From NCBI RefSeq assembly GCF_900141865.1, contig NZ_FQYW01000008.1:100030-164029 (forward strand): 64,000 nt of DNA, given 5' to 3'. The notes beneath the pieces were generated by a model. That model saw only the letters and a list, made by a program, of their open reading frames with translations. It ran no database searches and had not been told where the DNA came from. The position numbers and the translations under genes were made by a program. Position 1 is the first letter of the stretch, and the number at the start of each line of letters is the position of its first letter. This DNA comes from Anaerovibrio lipolyticus DSM 3074. Lineage in GTDB: Bacteria > Bacillota > Negativicutes > Selenomonadales > Selenomonadaceae. Of this stretch, positions 8,042 to 16,863 are shown piece by piece.

Positions 8042-9466
8042 TTATTCCTTACCAGTCCAGCAATAGGTGCAGACCTTGTCTTTATCAATGCCGATGGCTT
8101 CAAGAGTACCCTCCAGTGACTGATAGCCCAGAGAATCAAACTTGAACATTTCACAGATACGCTTCAGCATACACTGCCCTCGCTCTGTGGTGGCATCCGC
8201 ATATTCATCAATATGCTTAACCCCCTCATCCCCCTCCAGATCCTGAATAACCCGGCGGGCCAACAGCTCATGCTCACCCTTGCTGGAGGAGAAGTTAAGA
8301 TACTTACAACCGTACATAATTGGTGGGCAGGCACTGCGCATGTGTACCTCCTTGGCTCCGCTTTTGTAGAGGAAATCTACAGTTTCCCGAAGCTGGGTTC
8401 CCCGCACAATGGAATCATCCACAAAGAGCAGCTTCTTTCCCTTAATAAGCTCCGGAACAGGAATCTGCTTCATCTTGGCCACCTGGTTGCGAATCTTCTG
8501 GGTAGTTGGCATGAAGGAACGGGACCAGGTAGGAGTGTACTTGATAAACGGGCGGGCAAATTCATTGCCACTTTCGTTGGCATAGCCAATGGCATGGGGA
8601 ATACCAGAATCTGGAACGCCAGCCACATAATCAAGCTCTGGCAAATCGCCCCGCTTTCTTTCCTCACGGGCCATAATTTTGCCATTATTGACACGCATAA
8701 CCTCAACGTTCTTGCCCTCATAGGAGGAAGTAGGATAGCCATAATAGGTCCATAGGAAGGCACAAACCTTCATATCCTTGGATGCAGGCGAAATGGTGCC
8801 AATACCACAGGAATTCATGCGAACGATTTCCCTTGGCCCCAGCTCATAGAACTTGTCATAGCCCATTTTCTGGAAGGCAAAATCCTCAAAGGACACGCAA
8901 TAGCCATCATTGTTCTTGCCCAAAATAACTGGCAGACGCCCCACCTTGTCACGGGCAGCAATAATCTCACCATCCTCAGTGAGAATCAATATGGTTATGG
9001 AGCCCTCAATAATATCCTGGGCATGAAGAATGCCGGATACAATATCATCCTTTTCATTAATAAGGGCCGCCACCAACTCGGTGGAATTAATCTCGCCGGA
9101 GCTCATGGCCATAAACTGGTGATTCTTGTCCTTGAAATAATGCTTCAAAATAGCATCCGTATTATTAATAATACCTACAGTGGTTATACCATAAAGGCCC
9201 ATGTGAGAGCGCACCAAAAGCGGCTGGGGATCCGTATCACTTATGCAGCCAATACCGCTGGTGCCATTAAAGGAGAAAAGCTCCTTTTCAAATTTGGTTC
9301 TAAAAGGAGTCTTGTCAATGGAATGAATCTGACGCTGGAAGCCCTTAACGGCATCGTGAATTAACATACCACCACATTTTGTACCCAAATGCGAATGATA
9401 ATCCAGACCAAAGAAAAGGTCCACCACACAATCCCTATGGGACACTACACCAAAAAATCCACCCAT
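8042..9466 (-). CDS. PurF-like amidophosphoribosyltransferase homologue without the N-terminal Cys
   Basis: A 474-aa two-domain protein: an N-terminal class II glutamine-amidotransferase-like (Ntn) domain (about 1-230) and a phosphoribosyltransferase domain with the PRPP loop LLFVDDSIVRGTQ (346-358). PurF makes 5-phosphoribosylamine from PRPP and glutamine in the first purine step. Here the start is well fixed by AAGGAG nine bases upstream, and the protein begins MGGFFGVVSH, so the mature N-terminus would be Gly, not the catalytic Cys that attacks glutamine. Cys residues at 380, 387, 432, 438, 466 and 469 could include [4Fe-4S] ligands, as in Bacillus-type PurF. It may use free ammonia or have another role; a canonical purF may lie elsewhere. 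No purine genes are adjacent. Confidence 0.8.
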   Translation of the reverse strand: MGGFFGVVSHRDCVVDLFFGLDYHSHLGTKCGGMLIHDAVKGFQRQIHSIDKTPFRTKFEKELFSFNGTSGIGCISDTDPQPLLVRSHMGLYGITTVGIINNTDAILKHYFKDKNHQFMAMSSGEINSTELVAALINEKDDIVSGILHAQDIIEGSITILILTEDGEIIAARDKVGRLPVILGKNNDGYCVSFEDFAFQKMGYDKFYELGPREIVRMNSCGIGTISPASKDMKVCAFLWTYYGYPTSSYEGKNVEVMRVNNGKIMAREERKRGDLPELDYVAGVPDSGIPHAIGYANESGNEFARPFIKYTPTWSRSFMPTTQKIRNQVAKMKQIPVPELIKGKKLLFVDDSIVRGTQLRETVDFLYKSGAKEVHMRSACPPIMYGCKYLNFSSSKGEHELLARRVIQDLEGDEGVKHIDEYADATTERGQCMLKRICEMFKFDSLGYQSLEGTLEAIGIDKDKVCTYCWTGKE

Positions 9467-9520
9467 CGATAACTCTCCTTCCGATGTAAAAAGCTAGACT
9501 ATTTAGTTCTGGTCAAATGC

Positions 9521-10390
9521 TTAATAAAAAATATCCAGAACCTGAGGTACAGTTTCAATTTTCAAAGGCAGCTTAGGCCCCACCTCACCATCAATATCGC
9601 TGGTAAGCTCCTCAGAGCACTCCACCTCAAAGGTAGAGGCCTGACGATAAATAACCTCCTTGCGCTGGGAAATGTCCTTTCCCGCCAAAAGCTCTGTGGT
9701 AACAATCATCAAATCTGCCACATTGCACTGCTTCATAATGATAAGGTCCAGCACACCATCCTGAACACTGGCCTGAACCGCCACTTTTTTGAAGCTGGCC
9801 ACCACGCTGGAATTAACTACCAAAAAGAGAAAGGCCTTCTCGTGAATTTCTTCCTTTTCCATGCGCACAGTAAGGTCAAAGGCCCTAAACTGAGGCAGAG
9901 TTTTCAACCCATGCACATAATAGGCCATTTTACCAAAGGCATTTTTCAATCGTGTATCCACCTCATGGGCAATGGAAGTAACCATACCCGCACTGGCTAC
10001 ATTAATAAAGTAAGTATCTCCCACCTTGCCCAGATCTATTTTCATGGTCTGCCCGGAAGCAATACGGTCAAAGTATTCATCTGTGTCAAGGTGCAGGAAG
10101 GTGGCAAAATCGTTGGAGGTACCCGTGCCGATAATTCCCATAGGAATGTTCAGCTTCTCCCTCATTATGAGGTTCACAATCTCGTGAACAGTACCATCTC
10201 CACCGGCAGCAATAATACCATCTGGCGCCGCAAGCCTTATAAAATCAACTAAATCTGCATTTTCCGGGGTGGTTCTGTAAGGAATCACCATACAGCCACG
10301 GCTCTGGAGCTTATATATTATTTCATCAAGGCGCTTCTTGAAAACGGCCTTGCCGGAAACCGGATTATATACCAAAACCAGTTTTTTCAT
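9521..10390 (-). CDS. Diacylglycerol kinase family lipid kinase (YegS/DgkB-like)
   Basis: 289 aa from ATG 10390 (MKKLVLVYNPVSGKA). The DAGK catalytic signature GGDGTVHEIVNLIM and the nucleotide-binding GTGTSNDFA are present, and the C-terminal beta domain contains the family's SDIDGE block. The family phosphorylates lipids such as diacylglycerol using ATP at the membrane. A TTG at 10417 is in frame but adds nine residues with no homology. It ends close to purF-like and starts 49 bp after the flippase stop codon, so the three may form one minus-strand unit. Confidence 0.85.
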   Translation of the reverse strand: MKKLVLVYNPVSGKAVFKKRLDEIIYKLQSRGCMVIPYRTTPENADLVDFIRLAAPDGIIAAGGDGTVHEIVNLIMREKLNIPMGIIGTGTSNDFATFLHLDTDEYFDRIASGQTMKIDLGKVGDTYFINVASAGMVTSIAHEVDTRLKNAFGKMAYYVHGLKTLPQFRAFDLTVRMEKEEIHEKAFLFLVVNSSVVASFKKVAVQASVQDGVLDLIIMKQCNVADLMIVTTELLAGKDISQRKEVIYRQASTFEVECSEELTSDIDGEVGPKLPLKIETVPQVLDIFY

Positions 10391-10438
10391 TATCTTAAAC
10401 TCGGCCTTTCTATTCAAAACAAAAATTCGTCAAATTAA

Positions 10439-12130
10439 TCAGCCCTTATATACACCCAGCTTGTGCATGGCCTTGATGCCAAAACGGCCAATCATCGGAA
10501 TACGGGCCATATCCTCCTCCATCATACCGCCAATAAGGAGCAATACCGCCAAATAAACCACACAACCCAGCAAACAAGCACCAAAGGTGGAAATAACATT
10601 GCTGCCCCAGGCCGCCAGGGTATAATCGTAGAAATACCACACAGAAGCCGCCATAAACACAGAGGCCACAATGGTCTTTAAAAGCTGAGGAATTTCCATA
10701 CGATAGCCTATGTATTTATATATAAAGAACATATTTATAACAGCCGCCACACCCATGTCGGCAGCAGTTGCCCAGGCTGCACCCATAATTCCCAGCCAAG
10801 GCTTGGCAACAAGTGTCCAGTTAAGAATAACCTTGGCCACAGCCGCCACAATCATATTAACCATAGGAATAGAAGGATGCCCCAAGCCCTGAAGCACCGC
10901 AGTGGACACCTGATGGAGTCCCAGCAAAACAATGCTTACAGCAGAAACCATAATGGCAGGCCCCGCATTTGGTGCATTATAAATTAATGAAGCAATTGGG
11001 GTAGCCAAAACAAATACCACCACAAAGGCAGGGAAACAAACCGCATTGGAAATACGGATACCAGATGCAGTCTGACTAAATACCAGCTTGGCATCCTGGA
11101 GGGCTCTTGCCTTGGAAATGGCCGGCACAAGACTTACTGCCAGAGAAGCTGTGATAATAGTAGCCAAATTAACAAGCGGCACCGCCATACCAGTGAGATA
11201 ACCGAACAGCTCGGTGGCTTCATTGACACTGTAGCCTGCCACCTCAAGTCGCTGTGGCACAATGGCCAGATCCAGATTGGACACTACAGGCAGCATGATG
11301 CTGGCGGCAGATACAGGCAAGGACAGTGCGAAAATACGCTTGATGATTCCCCAGTTGGAGGTTTTTTCAGTATCCGGAAGTGGCTTCAGCTCATGGCCAA
11401 ATTCACTTACAATATCCTTTTCCAGCTTCCAGTGGAAATATACCAGCACAATAAGTCCCGTCACAGCACCGGCAAAGGCACCCAGACTGGCACCAGCCGC
11501 TGCATAATCCAGACCATAAGGCAGGAACAGGCTGGCAAACATTATCATGGTAACTACGCGGAATATCTGCTCCACAATCTGGGACACAGCTGTTGGCGTC
11601 ATACGCTGCCAACCCTGTAAATAACCACGGGAGCTGGCCAACAGGGTTACGAAGAAAATAGCAGGAGCCAGTGCCACAACTGACCAGTAGGCACGGGCAT
11701 CACGAATAAAATGGAAATCAATGAGCCACTGGGCGCCGAAATACGTCAGCAACGAAAATATAATACCCGTCATGAACATCAAGGACATGGATACCTTAAA
11801 TACCCGCTTGGCCCCCAATATATCCTTTAGAGCTACTCTTTCAGCTGTAATGATTGAAATAGCCACCGGAACACCGGCTGTGGATACACTTAAGGCGAAA
11901 AAATAAATTGGGAAGGCCATCTGATAAAGTCCGATACCTTCACCGCCCAAAATTCGGGAAACAAAAATCCAGTTAAGGGAACCAATGACCTTTACCACAA
12001 TGCCGGCAACAGTCAAAATCAAGGTACCCTTAAGCAAAGATTCGCCTTTATTATTTTTATTGTTTTCAGAAGCTTCCTGATTACTAATCTTGCTCACACC
12101 CTCATAGGTTATAAAATAGTTGTACGCCAC
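10439..12130 (-). CDS. SpoVB/MurJ-like polysaccharide or lipid flippase (MOP superfamily)
   Basis: A 563-aa integral membrane protein with about 14 predicted helices. The N-terminal block reads like SpoVB/Wzx proteins: SLLKGTLILTVAGIVVKVIG, then SRILGGEGIGLYQMAFP. The MOP superfamily flips lipid-linked oligosaccharides for cell-wall or polysaccharide assembly. The annotated start is GTG 12130; an in-frame GTG in YEGVSKI (12097) is an alternative, and neither has a well-spaced ribosome site. The Asn-rich stretch before the first helix is probably a cytoplasmic tail. Confidence 0.85.
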   Translation of the reverse strand: MAYNYFITYEGVSKISNQEASENNKNNKGESLLKGTLILTVAGIVVKVIGSLNWIFVSRILGGEGIGLYQMAFPIYFFALSVSTAGVPVAISIITAERVALKDILGAKRVFKVSMSLMFMTGIIFSLLTYFGAQWLIDFHFIRDARAYWSVVALAPAIFFVTLLASSRGYLQGWQRMTPTAVSQIVEQIFRVVTMIMFASLFLPYGLDYAAAGASLGAFAGAVTGLIVLVYFHWKLEKDIVSEFGHELKPLPDTEKTSNWGIIKRIFALSLPVSAASIMLPVVSNLDLAIVPQRLEVAGYSVNEATELFGYLTGMAVPLVNLATIITASLAVSLVPAISKARALQDAKLVFSQTASGIRISNAVCFPAFVVVFVLATPIASLIYNAPNAGPAIMVSAVSIVLLGLHQVSTAVLQGLGHPSIPMVNMIVAAVAKVILNWTLVAKPWLGIMGAAWATAADMGVAAVINMFFIYKYIGYRMEIPQLLKTIVASVFMAASVWYFYDYTLAAWGSNVISTFGACLLGCVVYLAVLLLIGGMMEEDMARIPMIGRFGIKAMHKLGVYKG

Positions 12131-12252
12131 CCTAAAATTATGCTTTAATATTAGGTGTAGCTGTTTAATTCTTATGTGATGGCATAATAAGCCATGCTAA
12201 AAAATTATATCACTTACAGTCATAGACTGCAAGCACGCGAGGAGTCTATAAC

Positions 12253-13086
12253 ATGGAGATAAATATCGTAAATTTCAACACAACCATAGGGGTTAAAAAA
12301 CCGCGGACCATTCAGGGTATGGCCAATACCAGTAACTGCCCTTTCTGTGATGTAGAGCATCTGGTGGGTATTATCGAAACAGATGACAACATTATATTAT
12401 TGAAGAATAAATATAATGTGATGGAACCCTCAGACCAGCTGGTACTTATTGAAACAGACCAATGTAAATCAGACATCCCTGATTACTCAAGGGAGCAGAT
12501 GCGACGTGTTATACACATGGGCGTAAAACACTGGATAAAAATGCTGAACTGCGGTAAATACCGCTCCGTTATTTTCTTTAAAAATTTTGGTCCCATGTCG
12601 GGAGGCACAATTCAGCATCCCCACATGCAGCTGGTGGGTTACCCGGAGCTTGACCCGGACCTGATGTTTGACCCTGTGGAATTTGAGGGGTTGAAAATCT
12701 TTGAAGACAAGGGTGTGGAGCTGAACACCTCTACGAATCCGCGTATTGGCTTTTCCGAGTACAATCTGGTGCTTCATGATGAAGCTTACACTGATAAGGA
12801 CACTACTGCTTCTGTGGCCCTTATGCCCAAGGATGATAGCCTTAATTTGTTGGCTGACCTAATAAAAGAAACTGTTACCTTTATGAAGGGGTACTTTAAA
12901 CGACCAAATTTCAGCTATAACCTTTTTTTTTATAATGTTGAAAAAAAGATGCGGGTTAAAATTATGCCAAGATTTGCCACCCCGCCAATGTATGTAGGCT
13001 ACAATATTCACCTGCGCCCCACCTCTATTCCTGACTTTGCTGAAAACTTGAGAGCACATTTGGAAAACCAGGGATACATAAAATAA
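12253..13086 (+). CDS. DUF4931 / GalT-like HIT-superfamily protein
   Basis: A 277-aa protein whose N-terminal CPFCDVEH and central GTIQHPHMQL follow the galactose-1-phosphate uridylyltransferase/HIT pattern; the His-Pro-His-x-Gln block is the nucleotidyl-transfer site, where the second His would be the nucleophile. The CxxC plus His arrangement could bind zinc. The C-terminus (MRVKIMPRFATPPMY) is typical of DUF4931 proteins. It is a probable nucleotidyl transferase or hydrolase of unknown substrate. AGGAG is 8 bp before the ATG, and a terminator follows. Confidence 0.8.
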   Translation: MEINIVNFNTTIGVKKPRTIQGMANTSNCPFCDVEHLVGIIETDDNIILLKNKYNVMEPSDQLVLIETDQCKSDIPDYSREQMRRVIHMGVKHWIKMLNCGKYRSVIFFKNFGPMSGGTIQHPHMQLVGYPELDPDLMFDPVEFEGLKIFEDKGVELNTSTNPRIGFSEYNLVLHDEAYTDKDTTASVALMPKDDSLNLLADLIKETVTFMKGYFKRPNFSYNLFFYNVEKKMRVKIMPRFATPPMYVGYNIHLRPTSIPDFAENLRAHLENQGYIK

Positions 13087-13143
13087 TTAAAGGCTAAATG
13101 TCTATTCGTATTAATCTAATGTCCACAAATCGCAGTATACGTT

Positions 13144-13180
13144 AAGATGGAACATATACATTTTTGTTCCATCTTTTTTA
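13144..13180 (+). terminator. Intrinsic terminator
   Basis: A perfect 11-bp stem, AAGATGGAACA / TGTTCCATCTT (13144-13154, 13165-13175), runs into a T-run. Confidence 0.88.
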
Positions 13181-13308
13181 TTTTTATCCTAACTTAATTC
13201 ATAAAGAACCGATGAATACTAGCTCTTTTAAAATTGTTTGCTGTTTTAATTCATGTTACAAGTTTACACATTTTTATAGTAAAATGTCTTTCCTTTTTAT
13301 TTTTTATG

Positions 13309-13317
13309 TGCTATAAT
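13309..13317 (+). promoter_or_regulatory. Extended -10 promoter for NSS transporter 2
   Basis: TGCTATAAT is an extended -10 box with a consensus hexamer, 36 bp upstream of the start codon. No good -35 box lies at 17 bp. Confidence 0.55.
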
Positions 13318-13353
13318 TACGCTCGTATACTAAAAAGAAAAGAGGTTTTCATT

Positions 13354-14748
13354 ATGGAATCAAGAAAATCCTTTGGTGGATCCTTTGGTTTTGTTCTGGC
13401 TGCCGCCGGATCTGCTGTAGGCCTTGGAAATATCTGGAGATTCCCTTATCTTGCTGCCAAGGACGGTGGCGGACTGTTCCTGCTTATTTATCTTATTTTG
13501 CTGCTGACCTTCGGTTTTGCGTTGCTGACCACAGAAATTGCCATTGGTCGAAAGACAAAGCAGGGTCCTCTCACAGCATACTCCCGTATCTGCAAGAAAT
13601 GGCGCTGGCTTGGTCTTTTAGCCTGCTTAATTCCAGCCATCATCATGCCTTACTACAGTGCTATTGGAGGCTGGGTAATCAAATATTTCCTGGCGTTTAC
13701 CACCGGAAGCTACGTGGAAGCAGCTCAGGATGGTTATTTTGTAGGCTTTATTACTGCCCAGCATGAGCCACTGGTTTATATGTTCCTGTTTTTGATGGCT
13801 TGTACAGCAATTATTCTTTTAGGCGTAAACAAGGGTATTGAGGCATCCTCAAAGATTATTATGCCAGCCTTGATTATACTTATTATCGCCATCGCTATTT
13901 ATTCTCTGGCCATCACCCATACTGATGCCAATGGTGTTACCAGAAGCGGTATGGATGGTCTGCTGATTTATCTTATTCCAAACTTTGAGGGTCTTACCTT
14001 CAGCCATTTTATGAGTGTATTGGTGGATGCCATGGGCCAGCTGTTCTTCTCCCTGTCTGTTGCAATGGGTATTATGGTTGCCTACGGCTCCTACGTTAGT
14101 GATAAGGCTGATGCCGTCGCTTCCGTAAACCGCATTGAGTTCTTTGATACCCTGGTATCCTTCCTTGCAGGTATGTTGATTATCCCTGCTGTATTTACCT
14201 TCATGGGCAGCGAGGGCTTATCTGCTTCCGGCCCGGGCCTCATGTTCATATCCCTGCCAAAGGTTTTTGAAAGCATGGGCACCGCCGGTATTATCGTGGG
14301 CATTATGTTCTTCCTGATGGTTCTTTTCGCAGCGGTAACCTCTGCTGTGTCAATTATGGAAGCAGTTGTATCCAGCTTTATGGACTACTTCCACATTACC
14401 CGTGTAAAGGCTGCTCTTGCTGAGTTTGCAATTGCACTGGTATTTGGTACTATCGTATGTCTTGGCTACAATGTATTCTACTTTGAGCTTCCATTGCCAA
14501 CCGGCAGCACCGGCCAGGTCCTGGATGTAATGGATTACATTTCCAACAGTATCTTCATGCCAATCATTTCCATCGGTACCTGTATCATGATTGGCTGGGT
14601 TGTTGGTCCACAGGTTATTATTGACGAAATGGAAAAGAATGGCGAAACCTTTAGCCGTAAGTACATCTACATTGCAATGATTAAGTTCATTGCTCCTGTA
14701 CTGCTGTTCATCCTGTTCCTGAAATCCTCCGGCATGATCAGCTTCTAA
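13354..14748 (+). CDS. Sodium-dependent transporter, NSS (SNF) family, second copy
   Basis: 464 aa from ATG 13354, which has AGAGG upstream and starts MESRKSFGGSFGFVL; the frame stays open to 13234 but that part is promoter and leader. GNIWRFPYLAAKDGGG is the TM1 signature, and GQLFFSLSVAMGIMVAYGSY matches the conserved TM6 substrate region. Like the gene at 1260, it should import amino acids or similar solutes with Na+. The two share family architecture but differ throughout, so they are not a recent duplication. Confidence 0.9.
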   Translation: MESRKSFGGSFGFVLAAAGSAVGLGNIWRFPYLAAKDGGGLFLLIYLILLLTFGFALLTTEIAIGRKTKQGPLTAYSRICKKWRWLGLLACLIPAIIMPYYSAIGGWVIKYFLAFTTGSYVEAAQDGYFVGFITAQHEPLVYMFLFLMACTAIILLGVNKGIEASSKIIMPALIILIIAIAIYSLAITHTDANGVTRSGMDGLLIYLIPNFEGLTFSHFMSVLVDAMGQLFFSLSVAMGIMVAYGSYVSDKADAVASVNRIEFFDTLVSFLAGMLIIPAVFTFMGSEGLSASGPGLMFISLPKVFESMGTAGIIVGIMFFLMVLFAAVTSAVSIMEAVVSSFMDYFHITRVKAALAEFAIALVFGTIVCLGYNVFYFELPLPTGSTGQVLDVMDYISNSIFMPIISIGTCIMIGWVVGPQVIIDEMEKNGETFSRKYIYIAMIKFIAPVLLFILFLKSSGMISF

Positions 14749-14774
14749 ACTAAATCTAAAAAGTAGCGTAACTT

Positions 14775-14811
14775 AAAACACCGTCTGTCATTACTGGCAG
14801 GCGGTGTTTTT
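14775..14811 (+). terminator. Intrinsic terminator
   Basis: The stem AAAACACCGTCTG / CAGGCGGTGTTTT has one G-U pair and is followed by T residues, 27 bp after the NSS stop codon. Confidence 0.82.
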
Positions 14812-14831
14812 GCATTCATAGCATAAGCTCG

Positions 14832-16847
14832 TTATTTTTCTTCCTTCAAAATTTCCGATACCTTCTCAAAATCAAAATTATCTATGGCCTGGGACAAGTC
14901 CGTCATTTTTCCCTGCTGAGGTTCCGTCAATTGGTAGTTTCCCAACTCCGCCAGCACCTCTTCAATGCCAAAGCTGTCACAGGCAGCAGCACATTCCCGT
15001 AATTTGGCATAGGCCTCAGTCAACTTTTCATCACTTATGGCAGGCTTGCCAGTATCCCCAGCATCTTCCTTGGAAGCAGTAGGCTCCAATAAAGGACGAA
15101 GCTGCTGTCCCAGAGCCTTGCAACGCTCCAAAAGGCCCCCCACTTCATTTTCCACCTTTTCCTTGTCTCCGGCCTTGCCGGCATTTTCCAGTGCCAGGGC
15201 CAGCTCGCCGATACTTTCTGCCCCGATAATACGGGAGGTACTCTTTAGGGCATGAATTTTTATGGTAGCATTTTCCAGATCATCAGCCTTCAAAAATTCG
15301 GTGATTTCCTCAATGTATTTACCTACACTGGAGGCATAAACCTTCAAGGCCTCCAAATAGGATTCCTCATCGCCATTATTTTTAATACCATTTTCCATAT
15401 TTACCTCTGGCAATTCAGAGATAAAATGAGGCAGAACTGAATCATTCTCCGGAACAGGGATAGAAGGCATAACTGTATCCCCTATAGGTTCCCAGTGTAC
15501 TACCATCTGTTCAAGGACAAAATAGAAGTTTGACCCCAGCTTATAGACGCTCTCCACCTCCAAATTGGAACCCATCAGCTCCAGCAACCGCTGGGTAATG
15601 GTTACCCCTAAGCCCGTGCCCCCCACAGTGGAGCTTCTGCCCTCTTCAATCCGTTCAAATTCCACAAAGAGCCTGGATTTGTCCTCATCCTTTATTCCCT
15701 GGCCCGTATCCTTTACCGACACATGCAGTCCCACATGCCGTTCATCCAGCTTCTCGCTGGCTACAGTCAGTATTATCCGGCCCTTGATTGTGTATTTCAC
15801 CGCATTGGTCAGGAGATTGAGTATAATCTGTTTAACACGAAGGCCATCACCATAAAGATCCTTTGGGGTATTGGCATCAATATCCAAAATAAAGGAAAGT
15901 CCCTTGTCCTCAGCCTGAGGCTTTATGGTCTGCACCAAATCATTGATTAATTCAAGAAGATTATATTTCTTGGACACAATTTCCATTTTCCCGGCCTCAA
16001 TAATGGAAAAGTCCAGAATATCATTTATCATCCCCAGCAAATCAACACTGGCATCCCGAATGCTTTCCGAATACCGCACAATCTGGGGCTCACTGGTTTC
16101 CGACAAAATCATATCATTTATGCCTAAAACCGCATCTATTGGGGCCCGAAGCTCATTGGAAATGGTGGACAAAAATGCTGTCTTGGCCTTGCTGGCCGCC
16201 ACCACTCTGTTGGAAACATCAATAAGCGCATCCCGCTGCTGTCTTTCCTCGGAAATATCCTCCAAAATCCAAAGAAAGGTGGCCACTTTTCCCGCCTGCG
16301 TCTGCTGACAGCGGACAACACGGGCCCGAAGCCACTTGCCTTCCTTAGTTAAAAAGGTTGTGGTAGCTGCCACCCGGTATTCCAAAAGAACCCCCAAAAT
16401 GGAAAAATCCACAAATTCCTTCATTTGTAATTTAAAGTGTTCTTCCACCTCATTATTTACATAATCGTAGAAATGCTGCTGGGCCTCAGTGCCGTCAGCA
16501 TCCTTTAATTCCCCTTCATCATCCTCCCGGTCAATGACAGATCTGATAGTGTTGTTGATAATATCCACTTCTTTGAATTCATAGTAAATCTGCGCCGCTG
16601 CAGCCATACGCTCATTAAGGTTGCGGGACTTCATTTCATTGGCTCTATATTTGTCCAGTATTTTTAACAATATGAAAAATATAGCCATTATTATTACAAA
16701 ACACAGGCCAAGGTTAAGGACAATCACCTTAATATTATCCGTAAGCATGACATTTAAGCTCCATACGGAAATCAAGGCAACCAGCACAACACAAATTATT
16801 ACCCCGGTAAATGCTGTTCTGTTATTATCCATGAAATGCATAGCCAT
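14832..16847 (-). CDS. Degenerate hybrid histidine-kinase-like protein with C-terminal HPt domain
   Basis: A 671-aa membrane protein: two N-terminal TM helices (about 15-33 and 38-61), a PAS-like region (about 85-200), a DHp-like helix, a HATPase domain with intact N box (QIILNLLTNAVKYT), G1 (VKDTGQGIKDED) and G2 (GGTGLGVTITQRLLELMGS), and an HPt domain at about 495-590 with His532 in KIHALKSTSR. In the H-box the phosphoacceptor His is Asn231 (STISNELRAP; codon AAT at 16157-16155), so the protein should not autophosphorylate there. The HPt His is intact. It is the last gene of a three-gene operon, 16 bp after a kinase with an intact H-box, and probably serves as the phosphotransfer partner. 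Confidence 0.85.
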   Translation of the reverse strand: MAMHFMDNNRTAFTGVIICVVLVALISVWSLNVMLTDNIKVIVLNLGLCFVIIMAIFFILLKILDKYRANEMKSRNLNERMAAAAQIYYEFKEVDIINNTIRSVIDREDDEGELKDADGTEAQQHFYDYVNNEVEEHFKLQMKEFVDFSILGVLLEYRVAATTTFLTKEGKWLRARVVRCQQTQAGKVATFLWILEDISEERQQRDALIDVSNRVVAASKAKTAFLSTISNELRAPIDAVLGINDMILSETSEPQIVRYSESIRDASVDLLGMINDILDFSIIEAGKMEIVSKKYNLLELINDLVQTIKPQAEDKGLSFILDIDANTPKDLYGDGLRVKQIILNLLTNAVKYTIKGRIILTVASEKLDERHVGLHVSVKDTGQGIKDEDKSRLFVEFERIEEGRSSTVGGTGLGVTITQRLLELMGSNLEVESVYKLGSNFYFVLEQMVVHWEPIGDTVMPSIPVPENDSVLPHFISELPEVNMENGIKNNGDEESYLEALKVYASSVGKYIEEITEFLKADDLENATIKIHALKSTSRIIGAESIGELALALENAGKAGDKEKVENEVGGLLERCKALGQQLRPLLEPTASKEDAGDTGKPAISDEKLTEAYAKLRECAAACDSFGIEEVLAELGNYQLTEPQQGKMTDLSQAIDNFDFEKVSEILKEEK

Positions 16848-16863
16848 CCCCGTCCCTTCTGCC

